From NCBI RefSeq assembly GCF_020907985.1, contig NZ_JAJJPA010000012.1:1-64000 (forward strand): a stretch of DNA of 64,000 bases, given 5' to 3'. This DNA comes from Kitasatospora humi (GTDB taxonomy: Bacteria; Actinomycetota; Actinomycetes; Streptomycetales; Streptomycetaceae). Shown here in pieces: positions 8,976 to 17,821 of the stretch. The notes beneath the pieces were generated by a model. It made no database searches and was not told where the DNA came from. It worked only from the letters and a program-made list of their open reading frames with translations. Numbering within the stretch: position 1 is the stretch's first letter; each line of letters begins with the position of its first letter. Both the position numbers and the translations under genes were made by a program.

Positions 8976-10517
8976 ATGTCAGAAAACGCCGTAACACGCC
9001 GGCCGGACCGCTGGCTGGTGCTAGCCGTCATCTGCCTGGTGCAGCTGGTCGTCGTCCTGGACAACACCATCCTCAACGTCGCGCTGCCGTCGCTGGCCAC
9101 CGGTCTGCACGCCGACACCGGGCAGCTCCAGTGGGTGATCGGCGCCTACTCGCTGGCCCAGGCCGGCCTGCTGATCGCCGCCGGCGGCATGGCCGACCGG
9201 TACGGCCGCAAGAAGGTGCAGCTGATCGGACTGGCCCTGTTCGGGCTCGGCTCGCTGGGCGCCTCACTCGCCTCCGACCCGGCGCAGCTGATCGCCGCCC
9301 GGGCCGGCATGGGCGTCGGCGGCAGCCTGCTGCTGGCCACCAGCCTGGCCATCGTGGTGCGCACCTTCGACGCGCAGGAGCAGCCCAAGGCGATCGCGGC
9401 CTGGTCCGCCGTGGCCATGCTGGGCTTCGCGGTCGGCCCGGTGATCGGCGGTGTGCTGCTGAAGTACTTCTGGTGGGGCGCCTGCTTCACGGTCAACCTG
9501 CCGGTGGTGGTGCTCGGCCTGATCGCGGTCGCCCGGCTGGTGCCGGAGTCCAAGGACCCGCGCGGTGCCCGGCCCGACGTCCTCGGCGTGCTGCTCTCCA
9601 CGGCCGGCATGGTCGGCGTGGTGTTCGCCATCATCCAGGGTCCGGAGGCCGGCTGGACCTCGGCCCGCACCCTGGTCTCCGGCGGCCTCGGCCTGCTGCT
9701 GCTGGCGGCCTTCGCACTCTGCGAGAGCCGGATCGAACACCCGCTGCTCGACCTGGAGTTCTTCCGCAACGGCAAGTTCCGCGGCGCGGTCTCCGGCGGT
9801 GTCCTGGTCAGCTTCGGCATGGGCGGCTCGCTCTTCCTGCTCACCCAGCACCTGCAGTTCGTGCTCGGCTACGGTCCGCTGAACGCCGGCCTGCGGACGG
9901 CGCCGATGGCGCTGACCGTGGTGGCGCTCAACCTCACCGGCACCGGCATGCGGCTGACCGCCAAGATGAAGCCGGGGCTGGCGATCGCGCTTGGGCTCGG
10001 CCTGCTGGCCGCCGGTCTGGCCTCGATCGCCGAGCTCGGCCGGCACGGCTCCTACCCGGGCATCCTGCTCGGCCTGGTGCTGATCGGCGCCGGCGCGGCG
10101 TGTTCGCAGCCCGCGATGGCCGGTTCGATCATGTCGTCGATCCCGCCGGAGAAGGCCGGCGTCGGCTCCGGACTGATGGGCACGCTCAGCGAGTTGGGCA
10201 ACTCGCTCGGCGTCGCGGTGCTCGGCGCGGTGCTCACCGCCGGGTTCACCGGAGAGCTGCCGGCCGGTCTGCCGTCCTCGGTGGGTCGTTCGCTGCCGCA
10301 GGCGCTGGCCGCCGCCGGTCCGGCCGGCGAGCACCAGGTGCGCTCCGCCTTCGGGGACAGCCTGACCGGCAGCCAGCTGATCGGCGCGGTGGCGGTGCTG
10401 GTGGGTGGCCTGCTGGCGGGCTGGCTGATCCAGCGGGCGAGCCGGCACGAACCGCCGCTGCCCGCCGCCCCGGCCGAACAGCCCCCGAGCGACCGGCCGG
10501 TGGTCCAGCCCGGCTGA
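8976..10517 (+). CDS. MFS drug:H+ antiporter, DHA2 (14-TMS) family
   Basis: A 513-residue multidrug-type exporter of the inner membrane. The sequence shows many hydrophobic helices; motif A is GGMADRYGRKK after the second helix and the family motif C appears as AVGPVIGGVLL. LVVVLDNTILNVALP near the N-terminus is the DHA2 motif D1. The ATG at 8976 is preferred to 8931, which lies just inside the leader after the palindrome. It is followed by a TetR-type gene in the same direction, a common arrangement for ligand-induced efflux. Substrate unknown. Confidence 0.88.
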   Translation: MSENAVTRRPDRWLVLAVICLVQLVVVLDNTILNVALPSLATGLHADTGQLQWVIGAYSLAQAGLLIAAGGMADRYGRKKVQLIGLALFGLGSLGASLASDPAQLIAARAGMGVGGSLLLATSLAIVVRTFDAQEQPKAIAAWSAVAMLGFAVGPVIGGVLLKYFWWGACFTVNLPVVVLGLIAVARLVPESKDPRGARPDVLGVLLSTAGMVGVVFAIIQGPEAGWTSARTLVSGGLGLLLLAAFALCESRIEHPLLDLEFFRNGKFRGAVSGGVLVSFGMGGSLFLLTQHLQFVLGYGPLNAGLRTAPMALTVVALNLTGTGMRLTAKMKPGLAIALGLGLLAAGLASIAELGRHGSYPGILLGLVLIGAGAACSQPAMAGSIMSSIPPEKAGVGSGLMGTLSELGNSLGVAVLGAVLTAGFTGELPAGLPSSVGRSLPQALAAAGPAGEHQVRSAFGDSLTGSQLIGAVAVLVGGLLAGWLIQRASRHEPPLPAAPAEQPPSDRPVVQPG

Positions 10518-10538
10518 GTCCTGCGACGATCTACTATC

Positions 10539-10578
10539 ACGGCACGGCCGTCCGCTGACCCGCGGTCGGCCGTGCCGT
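10539..10578 (+). terminator. Stem-loop between exporter and tetR-type gene
   Basis: Two perfect 12-bp arms (ACGGCACGGCCG and its complement) with a 16-nt loop, about 22 bp after the exporter stop. There is no U-tract. It may end or attenuate transcription so that less regulator than exporter is made. Confidence 0.55.
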
Positions 10579-10625
10579 CATCCCGGTAGACCCCGCACGA
10601 ACCCCGAAGGACAGAGGCAGCAGGC

Positions 10626-11375
10626 ATGGCAGACAAGCCCCGTGACCCCGCCATGAGCGTCTGGCTCACCCCGCCCAAGCGGAAGAAGCGGGGTTCCGCG
10701 CCGACCGGGCTGAGCCGGGAGCGGATCATCGGCACCGCGGTGGCACTGCTGGACGGCGAGGGGGTCGACGCGTTCTCGATGCGCAGGCTGGCGGCCGAGC
10801 TCGACGTCACCCCGATGTCGGTCTACTGGTACGTGGACAGCAAGGACGACCTGCTCGAACTCGCCCTGGACGCGGCCTTCGGCACCATGCGGGTGCCGCC
10901 GCTGGAGGACCACGGCGACTGGCGCCGGCACCTGTACGTGATGGCCCATGAGTACCGCAGGTGCTACCTGGAGCACCCGTGGGCCGCCGAACTGCTCGGC
11001 CGCTACCTGTCGGTCGGTCCGAACGCGATGCTGATGTCCAGCAGCGCGATGTCCGCGCTCGCCGGCACCGGGCTGACCGGCGACGCCCTGGCCGGCGCCG
11101 TGGCGCTGGTCTTCCAGTACGCCTACGGGGTCGCCCTGGCCGAGTCCATGTGGGCCCGGCGGGTCCGGCAGCAGCAGGACGACGAGGACACCGTCTACCG
11201 GAAGATGCAGGACATGCTGGCGGACCACGACTCCCGCTTCACCGAGTGGGAGGAGCAACTCGGCTACGGCCGGCGCCAGGGCTTCTCCGCCGCCCGCAAC
11301 CGCCAGTTCGACCAGGGGCTGGAGATGGCGCTGGCCGGCATCGAGGCCGCGGTCGCCGCGCTCCCCGAGGAGTAG
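10626..11375 (+). CDS. TetR-family regulator with tetracycline-repressor-like C-terminal domain
   Basis: A 249-residue repressor. The HTH is around residues 35-80: RIIGTAVALLDGEGVDAFSMRRLAAELDVTPMSVYWYV is the TetR-class fold with a YWYV recognition helix. The C-terminal half (HEYRRCYLEHPWAAELLGRY) resembles the TetR_C ligand domain. It lies 108 bp downstream of the DHA2 exporter, beyond a stem-loop, and probably represses that exporter by binding the 35-bp palindrome at 8893. The ATG at 10626 follows AGGACAGAGG. Confidence 0.88.
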   Translation: MADKPRDPAMSVWLTPPKRKKRGSAPTGLSRERIIGTAVALLDGEGVDAFSMRRLAAELDVTPMSVYWYVDSKDDLLELALDAAFGTMRVPPLEDHGDWRRHLYVMAHEYRRCYLEHPWAAELLGRYLSVGPNAMLMSSSAMSALAGTGLTGDALAGAVALVFQYAYGVALAESMWARRVRQQQDDEDTVYRKMQDMLADHDSRFTEWEEQLGYGRRQGFSAARNRQFDQGLEMALAGIEAAVAALPEE

Positions 11376-11403
11376 CGGCCGACCGCGGCCCCGCCGCGCG
11401 GGC

Positions 11404-12933
11404 CTAGATGTCGCGGAAGGTCTCGATCTGGGCGCCGACCGAGTTGAGCCGGTCGGCCAGGTCCTCGTAACCGCGGTTGATCACGTAGACGTTGCGCAGC
11501 ACCGAGGTGCCCTCGGTGGCCAGCATCGCCAGCAGCACCACCACGGCCGGGCGCAGCGCCGGCGGGCACACCATCTCGGCCGCCCGCCAGCGGGTCGGGC
11601 CCTCCACCAGCACCCGGTGCGGGTCCATCAGCTGCACGTTGGCGCCCAGCCGGGTCAGTTCGGTCAGGTAGATGGCCCGGTTGTCGTAGACCCAGTCGTG
11701 GATCAGCGTGGAGCCCTGGGCGGTTGCCGCGATGGCGGCGAAGAACGGCACGTTGTCGATGTTGATGCCGGGGAACGGCATCGGGTGGATCTTGTCGATC
11801 GGCGAGCGCAGCTTGGACGGGCGGACCGTCAGGTCGACCAGCCGGGTGCGGCCGTTGTCGGCGAAGTACTCGGGGCCGCGGTCGTAGTCGAGGCCCATCT
11901 CCTCCAGCACCGCGAGCTCGATCTCCAGGAACTCCACGGGCGCCCGGCGGACCGTCAGTTCGGAGCCGGTGACCACGGCGGCGGCCAGCAGGCTCATCGC
12001 CTCCACCGGGTCCTCGCTGGGCGCGTAGTCCACGTCGCAGGTGATCTCGGGCAGGCCGTGCACGATGAGCGTGGTGGTGCCGATGCCCTCGATCCGCACG
12101 CCCAGCTTCTCCAGGAAGAAGCAGAGGTCCTGGACCATGTAGTTGGGGCTGGCGTTGCGGATCACCGACACACCGTCATGCCGCGCCGCGGCCAGCAGCG
12201 CGTTCTCGGTCACGGTGTCGCCGCGCTCGGTCAGCACGATCGGACGGTCGGGGCTGACGCTGCGGTCCACCTCGGCGTGGTAGACGCCGGTGGTGGCGGT
12301 GACCTCCAGGCCGAACCGGCGCAGCGCGGCCATGTGCGGCTCGACGGTGCGGGTGCCGAGGTCGCAGCCGCCGGCGTAGGGGAGCTTGAAGCGGTCCACC
12401 CGGTGCATCAGCGGGCCGAGGAACATCAGCACCGAGCGGGTGCGGCGGGCCGCGGTCTGGTCCATGGCGGCCAGGTCGAGCTCGGCGGGCGGGGTGATCT
12501 CCAGATCGGCGCCGTCGTTGATCCAGCGGGTCTTCACCCCGATGCTGCTCAGCACCTCCAGCAGGCGGTAGACCTCCTCGATCCGGGCCACCCGGCGCAG
12601 CGTGGTGCGACCGGTGGTCAGCAGTGAGGCGCAGAGCAGCGCGACGCAGGCGTTCTTGCTGGTCTTGACGTCGATGCTGCCGGAGAGCTGCCGCCCGCCG
12701 ACCACCCGCAGGTGCATCGGTCCGGCGTAGCCGAGCGAGACGATCTCGCTGTCCAGCGCCTCGCTGATCCGGGCGATCATCTCAAGGCTGATGTTCTGCC
12801 CGCCGTTCTCGATCCGGTTGACGGCGCTCTGGCTGGTGCCGAGGGCCGTGCCGAGTTCCGCCTGGGTCCAGCCGCGGTGCTTGCGGGCGTCCCGGATGAG
12901 CTTGCCGATGCGCGCGAGGTAGTCATCTGCCAT
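11404..12933 (-). CDS. HTH (XRE)-MurA fusion: UDP-GlcNAc 1-carboxyvinyltransferase-like protein
   Basis: A 509-residue fusion. Residues 8-62 are an XRE-type helix-turn-helix (WTQAELGTALGTSQSAVNRIE). Residues 75-505 are an EPT/MurA fold, the enzyme that adds enolpyruvate to UDP-GlcNAc in peptidoglycan synthesis. MurA active-site positions are kept: Lys93-Asn94 in the SKNA segment, Cys190 in AGGCDLGTR (the fosfomycin-target Cys), Arg195, and Asp393, although the usual PTD is NID. Streptomycetes also carry a plain MurA elsewhere, so this may be a second, regulated copy or a MurA-derived sensor of UDP-GlcNAc or PEP. A 20-bp palindrome lies 11 bp upstream of the start. The upstream gene is an FHA-ABC exporter, separated by a terminator. 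Confidence 0.85.
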   Translation of the reverse strand: MADDYLARIGKLIRDARKHRGWTQAELGTALGTSQSAVNRIENGGQNISLEMIARISEALDSEIVSLGYAGPMHLRVVGGRQLSGSIDVKTSKNACVALLCASLLTTGRTTLRRVARIEEVYRLLEVLSSIGVKTRWINDGADLEITPPAELDLAAMDQTAARRTRSVLMFLGPLMHRVDRFKLPYAGGCDLGTRTVEPHMAALRRFGLEVTATTGVYHAEVDRSVSPDRPIVLTERGDTVTENALLAAARHDGVSVIRNASPNYMVQDLCFFLEKLGVRIEGIGTTTLIVHGLPEITCDVDYAPSEDPVEAMSLLAAAVVTGSELTVRRAPVEFLEIELAVLEEMGLDYDRGPEYFADNGRTRLVDLTVRPSKLRSPIDKIHPMPFPGINIDNVPFFAAIAATAQGSTLIHDWVYDNRAIYLTELTRLGANVQLMDPHRVLVEGPTRWRAAEMVCPPALRPAVVVLLAMLATEGTSVLRNVYVINRGYEDLADRLNSVGAQIETFRDI

Positions 12934-12943
12934 GGGCGAGACG

Positions 12944-12963
12944 ATATCTCACGTATGAGATAT
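12944..12963. promoter_or_regulatory. Palindromic operator upstream of HTH-MurA
   Basis: Arms ATATCTCA and TGAGATAT with a 4-bp spacer CGTA, starting 11 bp from the start codon of the leftward HTH-MurA gene. The AT-rich palindrome stands out in GC-rich DNA and is placed where a bound protein would block initiation. The XRE domain of the gene product is the natural candidate, giving autoregulation. Confidence 0.6.
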
Positions 12964-12969
12964 GACTAA

Positions 12970-12999
12970 GGGCGGCACCCCCTTCAGGGGATGCCGCCC
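12970..12999 (-). terminator. Stem-loop terminator after the FHA-ABC gene
   Basis: GGGCGGCACCCC pairs with GGGG-TGCCGCCC (one bulged A) around a CTTCA loop, 24 bp past the stop of the leftward FHA-ABC gene. It is a strong GC hairpin without a U-tract, as is common in streptomycetes. Confidence 0.6.
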
Positions 13000-13022
13000 G
13001 CAACATGCCTGGTGAGGCCGGG

Positions 13023-15653
13023 TCAGCCCTTCTGCATGACCTCGGGCTCGTGACGGCGCAGCAGTCGCTGGACCAGGAGGGCCAGCAGCACCGAGAGCAC
13101 CACCAGCATGCCCGCGTCGATCGACCACTGCAGCGCGCTGTGCTTCCACAGGGCGTCGTGCTCGCTCACGTGGTTGGGGTCGAGGATCATCATGTGGCCG
13201 AGGTCCAGCGTGGTGCCGACCGTGGCGACGCCCCAGCGGGCCGGCATGATCCAGGACAGCTGCGCCAGGCCGGCCTTGTCGAAGAGCTGGAAGAGGCAGC
13301 CGGTGAAGACCACCTGGATGATGGCGAACATCACCAGCAGCGGCATGGTCTTCTCCGCCGTCTTCACCAGCGCCGAGATCACCAGGCCGAACATCATCGA
13401 GGCGAACGACAGCAGGACGATGCCGATCGCCATCTCGACGGCCGGCGCACCGGAGAAGATCAGGCCCGATGTGGGCAGCTTGCGGGTGGAGAAGCCGACC
13501 GCGGCGATGATCGTGCCCTGCAGCAGGCTGAAGAAGCCGAGCACGATGATCTTCGACATCAGGTACGCGCTCCGGGACAGGCCGGTCGCCCGTTCCCGTT
13601 CGTAGATCGCCCGTTCCTTGATCAGCTCACGGACCGAGTTGGCCGCCCCGGAGAAGCAGGCCCCGATCGCCAGCACCAGCATGATGGTGCCGGCCGCGTT
13701 GTTGGTCCCGTGCGGGTTGGCCCGCAGGCCGAAGGTGGCCGGGACCACGATGGAGACCACACCGAGCACCGCGGGCAGCACCACCGACAGCGCCATGAAG
13801 CCCTTGTCGGAGGCGATCACCGACAGGTAGCGGCGGATCAGCGTCCACAACTGCGAACCCCAGCTCTGCGGCTTGGGCGGCAGCACCGGCTGCTGGTTGG
13901 CCGGCGCGTGCTGCACCGCCACCGCGTCGACGTCCGCCGAGTACTGCTGGTAGTGCACCGAGCCCTTGTAGCGGCCGGCCCAGTCGTGGTCCGGGTAGTT
14001 CTCGAACGCCTGGAAGACGTCCGCCCAGGTCTCGTAGCCGAAGAAGTGCAGCGCCTCGTCCGGCGGCCCGAAGTAGGCCACCGAACCACCCGGCGCCATC
14101 ACCAACAGGCGGTCACAGAGCGCGAGTTCGGCCACCGAGTGGGTCACCACCAGGATGGTGCGGCCGTCGTCGGCCAGGGTCCGCAGCATCTGCATGACCT
14201 CGCGGTCCATGCCCGGGTCGAGGCCCGAGGTGGGCTCGTCCAGGAAGATCAGCGAGGGCTTGGTGAGCAGTTCCAAGGCGACCGAGACGCGCTTCTGCTG
14301 GCCACCGGAGAGTGCCGTGATGCGGTTCTCGGCGCGCTTGTCCAGGCGCAGCTCGTAGAGCACCTCGTCGATCCGGCGCTGGCGCTCGGACGGCTCGGTG
14401 TCACCGGGGAAGCGCAGCCGGGCCGCGTACTTCAGACCGGTGCGGACCGTCAGCTCCTTGTGCAGGATCTCCGACTGCGGCACCAGGCCGATGCGCTGGC
14501 GCAGCTCGGCGAACTGCTTGTAGAGGTTGCGGCCGTCGTAGAGCACCTCGCCGCGGTCGGCCGGACGGTAGCCGGTCAGCGCCCGCAGCAGGGTCGACTT
14601 GCCGGAGCCGGACGGGCCGATCACCGCGACCAGCGACTTCTCCGGAACACCGAAGCTGACGTCGTTGAGCAGCACCTTCTTGGCGCCCTTGTGCTCGACC
14701 TCGACGGTCAGGTGGTGCGCGGAGAAGGAGACCGGGCCGTTGTCGATGAACTCCTGCAGCTGGTCGCCGACCAGTTGGAACGACGAGTGGCCGACCGTCA
14801 GGCGGTCCTGCGGGCCGAGCAGCTGACGCTGCACCTGCTGGCCGTTGACGTAGATGCCGTTGTGCGAGCCGAGGTCGACGATCTCGTAGCGGCCGTCGGC
14901 GAGCTGGCGCAGCTCGGCGTGGTGCCGGGAGACCTGGAGGTCGGAGACGACGATGTCGTTGTCCAGGGCACGACCGATCCGCACGATCCGCATCGCGGCG
15001 GTCAGGTTCCGGATCATGGTGGGGTTGCGCTCGCTGATGTAGCCGACCGGGCCGCCGCTGACGCCGTGGCCGAAGTCCTGGTGGACCCCCGGGTACGGCT
15101 GCTGCTGGGGCTGCGGCGCCTGCTGCTGCGGAACGCCCCCGTGCTGCGGGTAGCCCTGCTGCTGCGGGTAGCCGGCCTGCTGCGGGTAGCCGGCCTGCTG
15201 GGGGTAGCCGGCCTGCTGCTGGTAGCCCTGCTGCTGCGGGATGGCACCCTGCCGCTGGTAGCCCATCGGCTGGGCCGGCGGGGTGTGCCGGTAGGTGTCC
15301 GCCTCGTGCACCGGCGGCTGCCCGGCGGGCTGCCCGACCGGCTGGGCCACGGGCTGCGCCACCGGTGCGGAGAAGACCAGCCGGGGTCCGTTCTCGGCGT
15401 TGCCCAGGTTGAGCACGGTGCCGGGCGCCAGCTGGGCGTGCAGGGTCCGCCCGCCGCCGAGCCAGGTGCCGTTGGTGCTGCCGTGGTCCTCCAGCTGCCA
15501 AGCGGCGCCGTTGAACGAGATGGTGGCGTGCCGCCATGACACCCTGGCGTCATCGAACGGGAAGTCCGCCTGCGGGTCCCGGCCGATGGTGTAGGACTGT
15601 CCCGGTTCCAGCGTCCGGTGCTGTCCGTTGACTTCTAGTACGAGTTGCGGCAC
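13023..15653 (-). CDS. FHA-domain ABC transporter, ATP-binding/permease fusion (Rv1747-like)
   Basis: An 876-residue half-transporter. Two FHA phosphothreonine-binding domains come first (about 20-95 with GRDPQAD...RVSWRHA and HGSTNGTW; about 222-292 with GRALDNDIVVSD and GSHNGIYVNG), separated by a Gln/Pro/Tyr/Gly linker with YPQQAG repeats at about 140-190. The ABC ATPase follows (Walker A GPSGSGKST 346-354, signature LSGGQQKRV, Walker B LIFLDEPTSGLDP), then an ABC2-type six-helix membrane domain (about 615-870). The same order occurs in mycobacterial Rv1747, whose FHA domains bind Ser/Thr kinase targets and which affects cell-wall lipid export. A similar kinase-gated export role is inferred here. 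Confidence 0.9.
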   Translation of the reverse strand: MPQLVLEVNGQHRTLEPGQSYTIGRDPQADFPFDDARVSWRHATISFNGAAWQLEDHGSTNGTWLGGGRTLHAQLAPGTVLNLGNAENGPRLVFSAPVAQPVAQPVGQPAGQPPVHEADTYRHTPPAQPMGYQRQGAIPQQQGYQQQAGYPQQAGYPQQAGYPQQQGYPQHGGVPQQQAPQPQQQPYPGVHQDFGHGVSGGPVGYISERNPTMIRNLTAAMRIVRIGRALDNDIVVSDLQVSRHHAELRQLADGRYEIVDLGSHNGIYVNGQQVQRQLLGPQDRLTVGHSSFQLVGDQLQEFIDNGPVSFSAHHLTVEVEHKGAKKVLLNDVSFGVPEKSLVAVIGPSGSGKSTLLRALTGYRPADRGEVLYDGRNLYKQFAELRQRIGLVPQSEILHKELTVRTGLKYAARLRFPGDTEPSERQRRIDEVLYELRLDKRAENRITALSGGQQKRVSVALELLTKPSLIFLDEPTSGLDPGMDREVMQMLRTLADDGRTILVVTHSVAELALCDRLLVMAPGGSVAYFGPPDEALHFFGYETWADVFQAFENYPDHDWAGRYKGSVHYQQYSADVDAVAVQHAPANQQPVLPPKPQSWGSQLWTLIRRYLSVIASDKGFMALSVVLPAVLGVVSIVVPATFGLRANPHGTNNAAGTIMLVLAIGACFSGAANSVRELIKERAIYERERATGLSRSAYLMSKIIVLGFFSLLQGTIIAAVGFSTRKLPTSGLIFSGAPAVEMAIGIVLLSFASMMFGLVISALVKTAEKTMPLLVMFAIIQVVFTGCLFQLFDKAGLAQLSWIMPARWGVATVGTTLDLGHMMILDPNHVSEHDALWKHSALQWSIDAGMLVVLSVLLALLVQRLLRRHEPEVMQKG

Positions 15654-15912
15654 TGTCCGCCTGCCCCGCTCTCTCGGTCCCCCGATGGCATCCCCGTGTG
15701 GATCGGGGAGGGTGAGGAATATCGCGTCTGACGGGGGGTAATCATTCCAGCTCGGCCCGGACAGCGAAAAGTCGGCCCCACGGACTGTGACCCGCTGGCA
15801 ACGTTCTCAAGGCAGCCCGGTGACGGGCGGTGCCGGGCAGGTGAACGGTGCGCGTCCACGAGCCGGACGACCTCTGGCGGTACCGGCTCCGCCAGGTAGC
15901 GTGGGCAGCACC

Positions 15913-17151
15913 ATGGACAGCACACCACCGCAGCCCCGGACCGCCGACGACGAGCGCACCCTGCTGGTCAAGGTCTTCGGCAAGGACCGCCCGGGCATCA
16001 CCACCGGCCTCTTCGCCACCCTTGCCGGCTTCGAGGTCGACGTGATCGACATCGAACAGGTCGTCACCCGTGGCCGGATAACGCTCTGCGCCCTGGTCAC
16101 CCCGCCGGCCAAGATCGGCCCGGGGGTCGAGGGTGCGCTGCGCGCGACCGTGCACCGCTGGGCCGAGGACCACCGGCTGCAGGCCGAGATCATCTCCGGC
16201 ACCGGCGACAACCGGCCGCGCGCCGAAGGGCGTTCGCACGTCACGGTGCTCGGCCACCCGCTCACCGCGGCGGCCGTCTCGGCGGTCACCTCCCGGATCA
16301 CCGAGTGCGGCGGCAACATCGACCGGATCTTCCGGCTCGCCAAGTACCCGGTCACCGCGGTCGAGCTGGCCGTCTCCGGCGTGGCCACCGAACTGCTCCG
16401 CCCGGCGGTGGCCCTGGAGGCGGCGGCCCAGCGGGTGGACGTCGCGGTGGTCGCGGCCGGGCTGGAGCGGCGGGCCAAGCGCCTGGTGGTGATGGACGTG
16501 GACTCCACCCTGATCCAGGACGAGGTGATCGAGCTCTTCGCCGCCCACGCCGGCTGCGAGGCCGAGGTGGCCGAGGTGACGGCCGCCGCGATGCGCGGCG
16601 AGCTGGACTTCGCCGAGTCGCTGCGGGCCCGGGTCGAGTTGCTGGCCGGGCTGGACGTCTCGGTGGTGGACAAGGTCCGCTCCGAGGTGCGCCTCACCCC
16701 GGGGGCCCGCACCCTGATCCGCACCCTGCAGCGGCTCGGCTACCAGGTGGGCATCGTCTCCGGCGGGTTCACCCAGGTCACCGACTACCTGGTGGAGCTG
16801 CTCGGCCTGGACTACGCCGCCGCCAACACCCTGGAGGTGGTGGACGGCAAGTTCACCGGCAGGGTCAGCGGCGAGATCGTCGACCGCGCCGGCAAGGCCC
16901 GCTGGCTCACCCGCTTCGCCGACCGGGCCCGCGTCCCGCTCGCCCAGACGGTGGCCATCGGCGACGGCGCCAACGACCTCGACATGCTCAACACCGCCGG
17001 CCTCGGCGTCGCCTTCAACGCCAAGCCGGTCGTCCGCGAAGCCGCCGACACCGCGGTCAACTTCCCCTTCCTGGACACCGTCCTCTACCTGCTCGGCATC
17101 ACCCGCGAGGAAGTCGAGGCCGCCGACCTCCACGGCACTCCGGAGGAGTGA
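15913..17151 (+). CDS. serB: Phosphoserine phosphatase with tandem ACT domains
   Basis: A 412-residue enzyme for the last step of serine synthesis, phosphoserine to serine. Two ACT domains (about 15-92 and 107-180) precede a HAD phosphatase domain with motif I DVDSTL (nucleophile Asp195, acid/base Asp197), GIVSGGFTQV, and the metal-binding GDGANDLDM. The two-ACT form is usual in actinobacteria and allows feedback control by serine. ATG 15913 starts just before the first ACT domain. There is no clear ribosome-binding site; a TAGCGT hexamer 11 nt upstream looks like a -10 box, so the mRNA may be nearly leaderless. Confidence 0.92.
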   Translation: MDSTPPQPRTADDERTLLVKVFGKDRPGITTGLFATLAGFEVDVIDIEQVVTRGRITLCALVTPPAKIGPGVEGALRATVHRWAEDHRLQAEIISGTGDNRPRAEGRSHVTVLGHPLTAAAVSAVTSRITECGGNIDRIFRLAKYPVTAVELAVSGVATELLRPAVALEAAAQRVDVAVVAAGLERRAKRLVVMDVDSTLIQDEVIELFAAHAGCEAEVAEVTAAAMRGELDFAESLRARVELLAGLDVSVVDKVRSEVRLTPGARTLIRTLQRLGYQVGIVSGGFTQVTDYLVELLGLDYAAANTLEVVDGKFTGRVSGEIVDRAGKARWLTRFADRARVPLAQTVAIGDGANDLDMLNTAGLGVAFNAKPVVREAADTAVNFPFLDTVLYLLGITREEVEAADLHGTPEE

Positions 17152-17233
17152 ACCGCCCCCGCGGGCCGGGCTCGACCTGCCCGGCCCGCGCTATGGTCGG
17201 CGGTGGAGCCCTGAGCAGCCCGAGGAGGCCGCC

Positions 17234-17815
17234 ATGACCGCCGAGACCGTCGCCTCGCACCGCCCCGCGCCCGATTGGATGCACCAGCCGATAACGGCGG
17301 AGGAGTACGACTCCCTGCCGGAGGAGCTGTGTGCTGACATCGAGATCGTGGACGGGATGGTCGTCATGAGCCCCAGTGCTACCTCTGGGCACAACCGGAT
17401 CGCCAGGATCCTGGCCAACGCACTGGATGTCGCATCGACCCCCGAGTGGTTCGCCGACACCGACTTCGACGTCCGCGTCCGCGACATCCCGCTCACCAAC
17501 CGACGCCCGGACGTCGTGGTCTACCGCGCGGAGGCCCAGCGGATCACGCCGAAACGCCCGGAGCATGTCCTCCTCCTGGTCGAGGTGGTCTCCCCGGGCT
17601 CCGAGACCACCGACCGCATCACCAAACCCGCCCAGTACGCCAAGGCGGGCATCCAGTACTACTGGCGGGTCGAGCAGTTCACCAACGCCGATCCCAAGGT
17701 CTTCACCTACGAGCTCGACCCGGAGACCGCGGCCTACCGCGCCACCGAGGTCTTCACCGGGCTGGTCAAGGCCACCGCACCCTTCGAGATCACGGCCGAC
17801 CTCACCGGTCTCTGA
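17234..17815 (+). CDS. Uma2-family (DUF820) PD-(D/E)XK nuclease-fold protein
   Basis: A 193-residue Uma2-type protein. The fold is that of a restriction-like nuclease: MTAEEYDSLPE-type start, DIEIVDGMVVMSPS, then RRPDVVVY (catalytic Asp) and LLVEVVSPGSETTDRITKP (Glu-x-Val). Such proteins are abundant in streptomycetes and cyanobacteria; their biological role is not established. The ATG follows GAGGAGG. It is 82 bp downstream of serB, and convergent with the SixA-type gene. Confidence 0.85.
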   Translation: MTAETVASHRPAPDWMHQPITAEEYDSLPEELCADIEIVDGMVVMSPSATSGHNRIARILANALDVASTPEWFADTDFDVRVRDIPLTNRRPDVVVYRAEAQRITPKRPEHVLLLVEVVSPGSETTDRITKPAQYAKAGIQYYWRVEQFTNADPKVFTYELDPETAAYRATEVFTGLVKATAPFEITADLTGL

Positions 17816-17821
17816 CCCGCC

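Noticed and set aside
13005-15539. Rightward open frame of about 844 codons
   Set aside because: It lies antisense to the FHA-ABC gene; the sequence is low-complexity and without domains, while the leftward frame has all ABC motifs.
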